DNA of 64,000 bases from Rostrohypoxylon terebratum (Eukaryota; Ascomycota; Sordariomycetes; Xylariales; Hypoxylaceae): contig MU385863.1 of assembly GCA_022497145.1 (NCBI GenBank), forward strand, positions 434,001-498,000, in the 5' to 3' direction. Position numbers and translations under genes: made by a program. Below, piece after piece: positions 35,476 through 47,600 of the stretch. Position 1 is the stretch's first letter. Every line of letters starts with the position of its first letter. The notes under the pieces were generated by a model. The model worked only from the letters and a program-made list of their open reading frames with translations. It was not told the DNA's origin and searched no databases.

Positions 35476-38400
35476 GGACTACGAAGATAGGGGACAGAGG
35501 AGGGTATATGATGAAATATGCCTCCCCTCGAGTATCTCCTATTCTACGAGTCTTGCGCGATAATAGCGGTGATGAGTAACGGTGGGATCTACATTCGCTT
35601 TTAAGTCTCGGGAAAATCTACGAGGAAGGTTGAGCTCAGATTTCGAGCCAATGGTCACGACAGCGCCTCCATTCGCGCAAATACGGATATCACATCCGCG
35701 AAGTTACTTTCTTTACGCCTCGTCTAGAGAGGTGTTTGTCTATGGAGATACAGATTGTGGTTGACCGGGATTGGATGATTTTATAAAACACAGAAAACAT
35801 AGCCCGTTTAGTTGACCATGAATATATGTCATGGCTAGAATAACCTGCGTACATCAATGGCGATTGTGTGATACTATAAATCCCCAGGGCGTGGTTAATA
35901 AAGTTCTGTTTCTTCAGACTGTATCCTGTTATAGATGTCGTCTACTTCGATCACAAGTCAGGACGACAACTGTCATAGTGACAGAAGAAACAAAAGCGAC
36001 ATTAACATACCCCAAATCGCGATCTTTGAAATTCGGTTATCAGAAATTATCAGGAATTATCACAGTGGTACGACTGTCTAATATTGGAATAAATATCGCA
36101 GTGTTGGCATCGTGATGGCCAGCTAGTTAGAATCGTACGATACGAAGCCTCATAGACCTTATTTGTTCAGTACAGACATATGTAGCTGATGAAGACTAAC
36201 AGTACGAATTTTTGTAATGGGACGTTGGTATTCTATTACAACATACGAACATCTGTCGGATGTATGGCATGACTGTTGGAGCGCTGTCAACGGGTTATAT
36301 ATTAGTTGGAATGAGAATAGACATTTAAGGCCTAGCCTCCCGTCCTGTTGGGACGTCGTCTGCTTGGACAATGGATATATTTCCGCGGCACTCAGCCTAG
36401 CTAGAACTCTTTTACAAATCCACCAACAACACAGCTAGTGGGTAGTAGGTACCTATCATTTTTCAACTTCTTCAACCGTAATCGTCGCCGATAATACTTG
36501 ATTCTTCACGACGATCAAACGAAAAGACTCGCTACGTCACACGGACGATCCCGCATGTCGTCACATCCTCGTCACCCGTCCCCGTTCCAAAGTTCCGCGC
36601 TTTGATTACCACGTCGTCGGATACGACATTACGGAGTCTCATTCTTACCACCTACCTACCTAACTACCCGCCTAGTACCAAGCCAACCGCCTGAAAAGGT
36701 GCCGCAGAAAACCTGGAGTAATCATGGATAAAACTCAATACTAGGTATCGAAAGGGATGACCGCCTAGACTTATCTGAACCGAACTCCAGAATTCGGATG
36801 ACAGCTGGGGGGGGGGTTCTAAGCTACGGCGAATCGGTTCCAGCTCGTCGTCTGGTGTACTAGGTAGCTTGCTAAGATTCCTAGATGCCCAAGGGGGTAA
36901 TAAGTATATTTCCAAAGCAGAAGGAACCCAGTCCAAAGGATCAACCTCTCGCGATCCCGCCTGAGCGGTCTGCGGGTCTGCGAGGACAGAGGTGATTTGT
37001 TGGACTGCCGGTCCCCGGGCTGGGTTGGGCTGGGGCGTCGAAATAATGCCTCCAGCTATATTATTGTGAGTTATTACAGGTAGGTAAATAGTAGGTAAAT
37101 AGGTAAGTGGGTAGGTAAGTACCTAGATAGTAGGCCAACCTACCAACCAGACCACCACCAGCGGCGGCGGTACCAGATCTACCAGATCCTCTGTGACTGG
37201 CCCCCAATCGCAATCTGCAGATGGGATAGATACCCCGGAGGTTGCAGTTGGAAAGAGGCGGTGAAACTGTAGCCTCGGACTTCATCATGATCATCGTTAC
37301 TGCTAGGTAGGTAGGCAGTCATCATCTAGAAGCAACATCAGCGTAGACGAGAGTGCGGGAAAGGCAGAAAGAAGGAAAAGAAGGAAAGGAAGGGGATGTC
37401 GGACTTTGGTAGCCAACCACAGCATGGCCGTCCCACGTGTGCGAATGTACCCCGTGTTGAGCTTACCGCTCCACTCGACCTACCTGACCTCGTCTTTGCT
37501 TAGGTACTTATTTGCTCCCCAGCTTTGTCTCCAGCATCAGTAATTAGAACCATGGTTGGGTGGTTAGAGGTAGGTAGGTAAGTAGGTAGGTAGGTAGGTG
37601 GACTGCTCCCATCGCACCCGCACACCTTCATCTCCGGGCCATCTCACATAAACTCGATCTGTGCCCGGTATATTTGCGCGTGATAAGGTCTGGGCGGGTT
37701 GGGAACGTGGATGGGTGGATATGGGGATTGGTTATCGGGCGGGAGGATGGGTATAACGGTCGTTGTTATTATCGTCTGTCGTTACCTGTCACTTTGACTT
37801 ACCTACTCCTACATAGTGGTATGGAAGCTAGTGGGTGGTAGGCCAGAGGTATGGATGTGAGTGTGGTTCTTTCGGAACCGGCAGCGACGCTGATACGTTC
37901 GGGCTAGCCCTTCTCACGCCTTCGCATCTTACATCCTTAAGCATCGTGGTGTCCATGTTTATGTTTACCTATCAGTATCTTTTTTTCTTGATTTCATAAT
38001 ACTCATTCTTGTTTCTTTAGTCTCATTTACTTAGATCGTGATGTAATGGTAATTAAGTAGATATTAGCAAGCAAGCCTAGCCATCTTGACAATCCCGAGT
38101 AACCGTACGAAAATACGACCCCGTATATCCTGCTTATCCCCTTCGTGACTCGTAAGTCGTAAGCCTGATCCCCTATCCTCCTCCTCCTCCTCCTCCTATC
38201 TTCCTACCTTCTCGCCAACCAAGTATCTAATTTCTTACCTGAAAACTCCGTCCTTTCGCCCGCGAAGAAGCACCAAGAATCATTAAAGTGGCCTAGATAA
38301 TTTAACAGCTGCACGCCCGAAATTCGTCGACATATGACATACGTAGTATGTACGTGGGAGCAGGGATGCGGATCCACCGTCGCGGCCTCGGGAGTGAGAA

Positions 38401-41400
38401 ATCGCATCCATCCATGGGAGGCTCGGGTCTTTTCTTGATTATTGTTGTTATGTTATTATTAATTTTCGCGAACCCGCCTTACCTGCGTCTAAACCTAGGA
38501 CCCTAGATACATATGACCTGACACGCCTGGGCTTTAGCTACTTTCAGGTAGGTCTCCCGAAAGGGGAACAATGTCCCGGCCCGCGCTTCGGTTTGCTACG
38601 ATATTGTATGTAGGTGAGTACCGATTTAGGTCTGTAGGGCCTAGGTCCTAGGTATGTAAGAGGGCTATCCGGGATTCTCGTGCGGCAAATATGCTTGGGT
38701 ATGTATGGTTGGATGGGCGTAGGTGGGAACTCCACGCGCCGGTTCCCCTTCATTGGTAATGTAGGGCTGAGTCAGATCGCCGTGCGTTTCCGTGCGTTAT
38801 ATGTCAGTGTGTGAGCCAGACAGTGAGTGTGTGTCTGTCTGTCTGATCGTGGGTGGTGGTGGTGGTGGTAAGAAGGAATATGCACATATGTAGGTAGTAG
38901 GCAAAGCAGGGCAAGGCATGTATGTAGGTACATTGTAGGATGCCAGTCTGTCAGTAAGATGCAAGAAGATGAGATGGGATGGTGTGGCCCACCTCTCGGG
39001 GGAATTACGTCGACCCTTTCTTTCTGGCTCGGACATCGTGCACCGCACATGGGCGTATTATTGCAGCTATTACATACTCCATTTCCGTCCCGTTGGATCC
39101 GAACTCTTGGATCGAGAGGTACAATATGACGGGCATTAGGTTAGGTAGGCAGGTAGGTACTGGTAGGTTGGAGAGGGCAGCGTGCCATACATACATCCAC
39201 GCGCTACGATAGGCATGCCAGTTATACACCTGCGCCTTAGCCTTGGAGGTTATGTAGGCGTGTACGTCAAAATACGACGCTGTTACATATGCCCTCTTAC
39301 ATATACACACACGCATGTATAATACAATTAGGTAACTGGACGATGTCCTCGCATAACTAGAACCATGAGCGCACCTATAAGGTACATCTGTCTATACGCG
39401 CATATTCCCACATACATGACATGACATCCTACATGTGCATATTCCGTCACTGTGTGGTTGTCTCCAGTCACCTACCTGCCTGCCTACCTAACTAACTACA
39501 TACTGTAGTACGCACAGAGTAGCCAACGGGTAGCTGAGGCAAGGGGAAAAAGGCCGGTCTGGACCGATTTACTCTCTCTTGCGCACGAGCTGAGTAATAG
39601 CAGCGACGCATCAAAAGTTCCTCGCGACAAAAAAAAAAAAAAAAAAAAAAAAAAGATCAAGAAGGATCCGATGTTCTGGGTTTGGGTTTAGACGAAAAAG
39701 ATCAGGATCCTTCAGAATAGCCTGATTACGTTGTTTTTCCATTAATACCACTGTACAATACTTTGGGCGCAAATCAGGGGACTTTGACTTACTACAGCAT
39801 AATATCGTAAAAGTGTCGTAATTGGGCACGCTCCTTGGTACCGATTACCAAGGAGGAAAGGGGGAAAAGAGGGAAAATAATCGACGTGCTACGTAATCTG
39901 TGGGATTGAGCTACAGTAGGTTAGATTAGATCGTCATCATCGTCATGGGTTGAGCGAAGCGTTGTCAAGTAAGGAATTTGCCGATGGCCTAGTGAATCGT
40001 AGTAGTCGCCGTTAGCAGCCTCTAGGGGGTTCGTCAATGAGACAGACTACCAATGTCACTATCGCTCTCCCTTGCTTGAGCCTTGTCGTGCGTATTCCTC
40101 GTGTTTTTTTTATACAATTCGGAGATCCAAGCAGTCGGGGTTAAAGCTGTCATTTATTTTTCTGAGCAAGTGAAGATCTCGCATACTTCTTTAGCTATTG
40201 CCGATCTCTGAGTTAGTATTGCCTTTCGGTGTCTTCTCCGTCGCCTTCTCTATCGATCTCATAGTGTCACGTAGTGGAAAGTTGAAACCGGCCTGGCAAA
40301 TCGAATAGTAATTTTTTTTCCCCAAGCGAGTATTGATTTGTATTACTCTGTCACGCTTTGATACTTTGCCTTCCGCGCGCAACTCCCGCCTAGAGTAACT
40401 GAATGTAAACTAAATCGGTAGCGGTTTCTCTCTCAGTTGTCTCTCCCCCTATTTGTGTCTCCCTCCTTCACTCGCAATGGAGTAGAAGAGTGTCTGATTT
40501 CGATACACAAAAATCCTTGATCCCGTATGATGCAAAGTTAACCATCTGAAAAGAAAAAGAAAAACATGAAAATCCCATGGGAAAACGCAACAACAATTTG
40601 TCGAGAATAGACAGCCAGCCACACCCGGACTCAGTCAATGAGCACAGAAGTCTAACCGCCTCCCCTGATCGAATAAATCCGTTTGATCCTAAATCAATCA
40701 CCGTAACCCAGAGCTCAGATGATGACAGCGACATTACTCAAGAGCAGTGATACGAAACAGAGTGAACTCCTCCTATGCTGAACTAATTGTTAAGTGCGTT
40801 GCCTCCAATATCCCCGTAAAACAATAAACATGAAAACGGTGGCACAAGGTTGAATAACAAAAGAGGCAGGAGAACAAGGGAGAAACGTAGATAGGTAGTA
40901 GATAAATAATTAGCAAAAAGCCTCCCAAGCCCATACCCATAAAAACAGTTACCCCCCGCCATTTATGCATATGCGACGACCATGTATGTGATTAGCGTAG
41001 GAGAGGATGGTGGCAGCTTATATGCTGCCAACCTGGGCAGTCCCCGACGCCCTTAATCCAAGTGAATGGCCAAGTTCCATAAGGCCGTTCATGGCGATAT
41101 TGATGATCGATTTTCCGCGGCTCCTGACAATTGTTTCCCAAGGTTGGAAACCAAAGGAGTAAAACCGTGCCTCCGGAAGCCGGGCAGTCGACCCCTATTC
41201 ATGGTCGATATCATGTAACAGAGGATAGGTATATGCTAAACCTCCAGAATCTCGCATTATGGGTTAATCACGAGATGGTATGTACTCCGCGAATCGGTAA
41301 ACCGAGCGGAATGCGAGCATTTGTGGTGTAAAGGGGTATCGCTGAAAAAAAAAAAAAAGTAAAACGACTAAATCCGTAACCGTCTTGCAGAAATGAATGA

Positions 41401-41852
41401 AGGATAGCTTGTAAGACGACAGTGTAAAAAAACGACGAAAGGCCGTGCTGGTATCAAGTGTATATGCAAATGCCGCCCGAGTGCTGAGTTTCGACAAAAA
41501 TGATCGGCTCACTGTTAACCTCACAATGTAGCGTAAAGAGCAAAGTACCACAACCTGCCAAGCCCTCGTATGCCCGAATGAACGTGAATCCGACGAATCC
41601 CCTGAAAGAAATGCGATGAAAGACTATTCTCCGACTCCTCTATTGCTGGACCAGGCCGAAAGGCGCAAGTAGGGGATATAGCCTCCGCTAAATCAAGTGA
41701 CCGTCCCAATGATGCGAATGCTAGCTTTGGTGGCTCGATTTGTATTTCCTCATGTAAACATACAGAGTGCCGGAAGCGACCTAGACGGCAGCGGTTATAA
41801 TAACAACTAGTCGGACCACCTCATCCCGTGGAGTCAACTTCCCCGACGATAA
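35476..41852. other. Intergenic region, no gene recognised
   Basis: About 6.4 kb between the 3' ends of crpA and the Rsc7-type gene, which converge. I see no domain-bearing frame. It holds many TAGG/CCTA tracts (for example 37568-37600), a (CCT) run near 38174-38197, a GGT run near 38851-38868 and a 26-base A tract at 39629-39654. Confidence 0.5.
39629..39654. repeat. Poly(A)26 homopolymer
   Basis: Twenty-six consecutive A residues on the plus strand. It could be a retroposed tail or slippage; I found no clear flanking duplication. Confidence 0.9.
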
Positions 41853-44492
41853 TTACTGGGGCTGGTTCGCCCACCAATTTCCTCCAGCCGACGTTTGCGG
41901 ATTGCTCCAGGCAGAGGTCACTGTTGGACCTGGACCCGGGGCCTGGGGCATGAACTGCCTGGGTGTTTGCTCAGGGGGATACATTCCTTGCCCAGCATTA
42001 GGATAGCCCTGACTCATGCCTGGCATGCCATGATACTGCATGGTGCTTTGCTGCATCTGAGGAGTGCCTCCCGAGTGGCGCATCTGAGGGGCCGGCGATT
42101 GCTGAGGGTGAGGTGAGGGCTGCGACTGCGTAGTGTACCCAGAGTAGTGCTGAGGCGTCTGCGGTGTCTGAGGTCCCCATCCCATCTGGTTCGAAGAGCC
42201 GTAGTTGTACGCCGGTGTGCCTTGAGGCATATTACCAGAAGCTCCCGGTTGCATGTTGGAGGGCCTCGACTGCTTTTGAGAAGACGATTGAGGCACCCCT
42301 CGCATCGGAGTCTGGCTCATCGGCTGCTGGGAATGAATGGACTGCGAGTACGGGGGCGCGGTCATCATCATCTGCGGGCTCTGGTTTGGTAAGATGCCAG
42401 ATGAGTGCATAGTTGCCGGAGCGGTATGAGGCGACTGGCCAGGACGCGTCGTGGGGAGGGAAGCTTCGGTAGTGACAGGTTGACTTGTGGCCGGTTGCTC
42501 GTGGGGTCTGCTCCATATGTCGCCCAAATATTTAGACCGCATCTCGCGCCCCTGGTTGATAGATCGGTTGTACTCGGCGGTGTGATGCGCTTGTTGGTGT
42601 ATTTCCGAGATGGGACTCGGCTGCGTCCTGTCCTGGTAAGCGGAACCGGTGATCTCCTGTCGAGGGCCGCCCTTAATGAAGTTGCTGAAATCTCGAGTCC
42701 TCGTATCGTTTAGATCTGGTCCTACTGTTATCATGGGCATTCTGGTCGAGCTTCCTGGCGGTCCCATCATACCTGGTTGAACAAGCGGTTGCGGTGCACC
42801 GGCAAATTGGGGAGTATTCGCATATACAATCTCACCGTGAGGCCCTCCTGGAAGTGGCGCCATGTTGTTATTTGCCTCCGCTGCTGCTTCTCTGGCTTTA
42901 GATGCGCCAGGGCGCTTTTCACCCGCGAGATCAGCTTCCGTAAACCCTTGCTTCTTCGCCTTCTGTTCCCAATAATCATCGCGCACTCTCCGTCCATTGA
43001 CTATGACCCGACTTCCGAACTGTCTGAACATCGACCGTGCCGTGACGATCGCGATCTGCCTTGATCTATAAGAGAACGGAAGTATCTCCTGAGAAACCAG
43101 ATCATCCTTCTCGACTTGATTCGCGATGATCTTGAATAGAGATCTATTTTTGTTGAAGAGCAAGTAGGAATCTCTGTATCCGAGCACCCTTGCGCACTCT
43201 GTCGCCAACATGAATAGTTTGTCTCCGCGGTTAGGTACGAGGAAGGTCCGGCATCGGTATTCACGCCCCCCCAGGAGTTGACCGTTGGGCATGACCTTGC
43301 CCTCGCCGGCGTCGTCAATTTCACGTGGCAGGTATTCGTCGCCACCGGGGCCGAGTTGGTCAGTGGTGTGGTCGCGCACCGTGGGTAAGGCCTTTAGGGT
43401 AGTCTTCGTGGGCGTGCTCTTTGGCGGAGGCGATGCCTGGGCCGGGGTATAGTTGCCAGGCTGGCCCGGTAGCGAGGCATTTTGAGACTGAGGAGTCTGC
43501 GGCGGTATTGACTGCGACATTTGAGAGGGTGGGGGAGGGGGAGGAATCGGGGTCTGATTCGTTGCTTCTAAGACGTCACTAGGAAGTCGCGATTTCATCG
43601 GTCGGCCGCGTTTTCTAGGTTGCTTTGAATCACCTGTTATGCGACGAGAGGGATTAGCAGGTACGTCCCTACAGCAGCCTGTCGCACGACAACTTGAGGT
43701 AACATGACCACGATGTGCACACAACGGCAACCACAACGGCAACCATAAGCCAGAACAGGTACACGAGGCAAGACGGGGCGGCTTACCATCATCTCCGGGG
43801 TTATCAGTCGTCGATACGTCGTGATAAGAATCCGGGGAACGGCTTCGCTTAATTCCTCGGGATGTCGGGTTCAATAGCTCTGTGTAATTAAAAAGGCGTC
43901 GGATTAGCAATCGGAAGCTAAACGACAACGCGACAGTTAAACTAGACGGAACATGGCTTGAAAATCATGCGCCAGGTGTAGGCCATCGCGACAATAATTG
44001 CTCCAACCAAAGTCGCGTCTCCTTGTGCTCCGTGCGTGCCTCGATCTTGGGGTGCCTCGAGCTTTGAAGCTTTGAAGCTTGTTTGGTACGCCGGGAATAT
44101 GAGAGGCGACGGATAAATGACGAGGCCGGCGACGATGACGATCATCGGCAAGCAGGCAGAAGCGAGAAGGTGGGATATGTGCGAGGGCGGGTAGGGGCAG
44201 GCTTGGGGGACAAGCTTCAAGGCTCAAGCTATCGAGCAAACGGATCTCATGGCGCTTTATGGCAAAGCGCGAGGCGCAAAAGGAGGAGGTTGGTTCGACG
44301 AGAAAGGAGAGGCTCGGATTAAATGCGCGAAAAGACGCAAAGACGATCCGTCAAGCATGTAGACGAGGAGAAAGATGAACATTAAAAAAAAACGTGGTTG
44401 TTGAACTACTCACCAGAATTGAGAGCGGCAGGGTTGATAGTTGCGGGATTGATGGTCGCACCCTCAGCGCCGTTAGGCTGGGTGGAATACAT
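41853..44492 (-). CDS. rsc7: Rsc7/Swp82-family chromatin remodelling subunit
   Basis: Minus strand, three exons: 44492-44414, 43879-43787 and 43633-41853, giving 650 residues. The first splice (534-bp intron) joins AALNS to ELLNPTSRG; the second removes a 153-bp intron that happens to be stop-free and divisible by three. After it comes an AT-hook, PRKRGRPMK (about 63-72). The conserved Rsc7/Swp82 domain spans about residues 155-294 (for example GGREYRCRTFLVPNRGDKLF and LGYRDSYLLFNKNRSLFKII). The C-terminal half is Gln/Pro/Met/Ser-rich low-complexity sequence ending in NWWANQPQ. In yeast, Rsc7 (Npl6) belongs to the RSC nucleosome remodeller and Swp82 to SWI/SNF; filamentous fungi often have one member, so complex membership is inferred. 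The start MYSTQPNG is the last ATG before the first donor; an upstream in-frame ATG exists but adds a mitochondrial-like, poorly supported extension. Confidence 0.88.
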
Positions 44493-44723
44493 TCGGGCGG
44501 GCGACGATGCGATGTTGCACGTCAGGCGGCGGAAGAGACGTGGAGAAAGCTGTGCCTGCAGAGCGACGTGTCTTGATATAGTTGGACTAGAAGAAAAAGG
44601 GCGGAAAGAGAAGTGTGAATGACGCGCGCAACGAGGCGAGGGTAGTAGATCTTGGAAAGATGGCAAAGTGTGTGCTTGCTTCGAGGGGAACGATGCAGGA
44701 TTACTCTTGCATTTGGTTGGTAG

Positions 44724-44728
44724 ATTGG
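44724..44728 (-). promoter_or_regulatory. CCAAT box upstream of rsc7
   Basis: On the minus strand the context is GCGCCAATCTAC, about 230 bp before the rsc7 start codon and in the same orientation as the gene. Confidence 0.4.
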
Positions 44729-45200
44729 CGCAAACCCAAGTTCCCAAGTCCTTTCGTATCGGGGGTCGGGGGGGGGGGTCTTGGGGTCTTGAATTTTAGG
44801 GAATTACCTTAGGTCATGTACTGTACTGTAAGGTAAAAATGTTTAAAAAAAAAAAAAAAAGTAAGGAAATAATATGCTGAAATGCGAAAGGCATGTACCA
44901 TGAAAGATACCTAGGTACCGTCAATATATGTATGTAAAATAAAAAGACGCTATCCTGGGATGTATGTAATGATGTAGTTTATGTAGTAGTATATGTAGTG
45001 TACCCGAGAAATGTAGGTGGAACGCAGATGTATGTAGGTTAAGGGATGTGTAGCGCATGTATGATGTACTTATAACCGGGGCCACAGGTACCTAGCTCGG
45101 TACGAGGGTACAACGTAAATGACCAGGTGGGTTAGTCCCCGTCGACGAATGATATGTATGCGATTGATCTCGGGTGGGATCCTCTCAAATAAAGTGTAAT

Positions 45201-45235
45201 GTGTAGTGTGTAGTGTGTAGTGTGTAGTGTGTAGT
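45201..45235. repeat. (GTGTAGT)5 heptamer tract
   Basis: Five perfect GTGTAGT units in the 5' flank of rsc7. Confidence 0.9.
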
Positions 45236-47600
45236 AGGTATATGTAGTATATGTAGTAGGTAAATGTCGATAATTCGACAATTCAAACGCGATGCTTGTG
45301 ATTCTTGTGGTGCTTGTTCGCGAAATGAAAAGATGAGAAGGTGTAGTGGTAAGAAAAGAAGAATATTAATAATTCGAAATATCCTTCGTTTATAATTTTT
45401 GATGTTTTCCCTCCTTATTGATTTCTTGCTCTTTACTTTTTTTTTTCCTCCTTTCCTTTCCTCTCCTTTTCTCTTCTTCCTTGTCGCGGACCTAGTATGG
45501 AGGTATATCGGTATAGTATTAGGTATACCTTAGGGTAAAATGGTAACCTTAGGTATAGCTAACAGTTAAGTTCCGGGTTTTGGTGTCGGGTTTGTTCAGC
45601 TATCGTTTCGCCTCTTTTGCTCCGGAGGAGAGTTGCCCAGTCCGCAAGGCTCCTTATAATGGTTTTTTTTCTCCCCTTTTGTCTCTGCCTCTTCTACCAA
45701 ATGTGGGACCGGGGGAAGGATTTGATCTCTTCTCCTGATCGGAGGGGTAATTATTTTCTGTTAGTCAGAGAAGTTCAAGGCTTTAAGGCTGGATGAACCA
45801 AGATGCAGCCGGGCGGTAATTAACAAGGCGTGTAGGAAATTATCATTCACGCGAAAGGCTCGTGTTTGTGTGATATAACCTGTATAACCTGGAATGAAGC
45901 AATAATAATAGTGGTGAAGTTATTATTCTGTCTTGCTTCCAAGTTTCAGATGTCGTTGAATCGCTGCTCCTCTAAGAACTATCGCAAATCGCAATGATAG
46001 GCACGGACAGGGCAGGACAAGGGCAAGCTGCGAGTTAGAATCTGGGGTGTAAGGTGTGGCAGCGGATGGCAGCAGCATGTACAAACAGTAGTTGATAACG
46101 ACTGGACGAACCTGGCGGGCGCGGCACCTGTGCGAGAGATGGATGGGTGGATCGACGGGAAGCCAAGCCTAAGATGCCCAGGTGGTGTCCTTCCTTTGCC
46201 GGACTACCTCTTTCCGGCCAGTAAACTCAGCTACTAGGTTGTAGTAGGTAGTAGTAGGTAGTAGTAAACTCAGTAGACTCAGTAGACTCAGTAGACTAGA
46301 ATGATAGTAGCAGTCTGTGCCAGCTGTAGCTGTAGCCGTAGCTGACTTAGAGTCTAGACTCTAGAGCTGTGGTTTAGAACTGTAGACTATTTGTCTCTTC
46401 GAAGCTGGAGGTGGCGCTTCTAAGCTTTTGTCGGTTACTGCTGAAGGAAGAAAAAAAAAGGATTTCGGGCTGGATCCTTTTTGGGGGAAACACTATTAAG
46501 AAACGATGATGTAGGGCAAGTAAGGCATGTATGGAGTTGTATATGCGAATGTATATGTGTGCATGGTATGTATGTAGGTAGGTAGGCAGGCATGTAAGTA
46601 TACTATGTATGTATGTATGGGTGGGATGGTATTAAGCTATAAGATTTCCATGCGTTTGAAGGTTGCAACGGTTATGGAAACGAAAAGACGCGAAGTGGTA
46701 TAGCGGCATGTACGAAGCATGTACGCATGTATATGTGCGTAGTTAATGTGAGTATCAATCGTTCAAAAATGGTTAATGGGTGTGAGATATGTGAGGTATG
46801 TGAGGTTAGATGTGAGGGTATGTGAACATGTGTGAGTCTGTGAGATGTATGTACGAGTATAATGTGGATTAGAGCTCAAAACGCAAACGCAAGAGCGGGT
46901 ATGCAAGTGTTGAATAGGGCCAGATACGGGTTTATCTTGAAAAAAAAAACGGCCCCGCAATCCAGGATTAGTATTTTAGATAATGGAACATCGAACATTA
47001 AACTCGAATAAAATGGGACAGGTCTAAGATAGTCGGAAAGCGCGCAGCATGGGATACATGGGCAGCAAGAGTAACAAAATGCGACCATAAATTCGATGGG
47101 GACTCACAAGATGGCGAATGATGATGAATAACAGTAATCAGCAACGCCGAGGAGAGTGGCCGAAGAATTCAAGGGTCCCTGCGATTTTCCTGCGATTTCC
47201 CTGCGATAGAACAGGGGGGTAGGGGGTAAGATGGAAAGAAAGTGGGCCGGGGTTGTGCAAGCCCAGACGCAAGACAAGGGCAAGGGGCTTGTGAACGGGG
47301 GTTGGCTTGCAAGGATAATCCTTGTCAAGAAGCAGCTGGGCAACTAGGCAGCCGGGGGTGATGAGCAAATGAGAATCGCTCTTGAGGAAGTTGCTAGGGA
47401 TGGGTAGACAGACAGATAGAACGCATAGTTCGTCGCTACTGCTAGGTAAGAGTCTCTACCTACGCAGTAGATCTCGGGGTGTGGCAAAAATCTTGTCGCT
47501 AAGGGGGAAAGAGGGATAGAGGGATAGTTGAAATATGACATCTCATTAAATCATTTTCTGTCTTCTTTAATCCGACGAGGCTCGACAATCTATCCCTTAC

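Larger units (their letters stand above)
44493..47600. other. 5' flank of rsc7, repeat-rich intergenic DNA
   Basis: No gene recognised. It includes the rsc7 promoter on its left side, with an inverted CCAAT at 44724-44728, a GTGTAGT heptamer tract, and long degenerate ATGTATG-type stretches near 44930-45070 and 46510-46620. Confidence 0.5.

Noticed and set aside
41853..44492. First impression of an APSES (StuA-like) regulator because of the Gln/Pro-rich tail
   Set aside because: The conserved core matches the Rsc7/Swp82 domain and no APSES DNA-binding motif is present.
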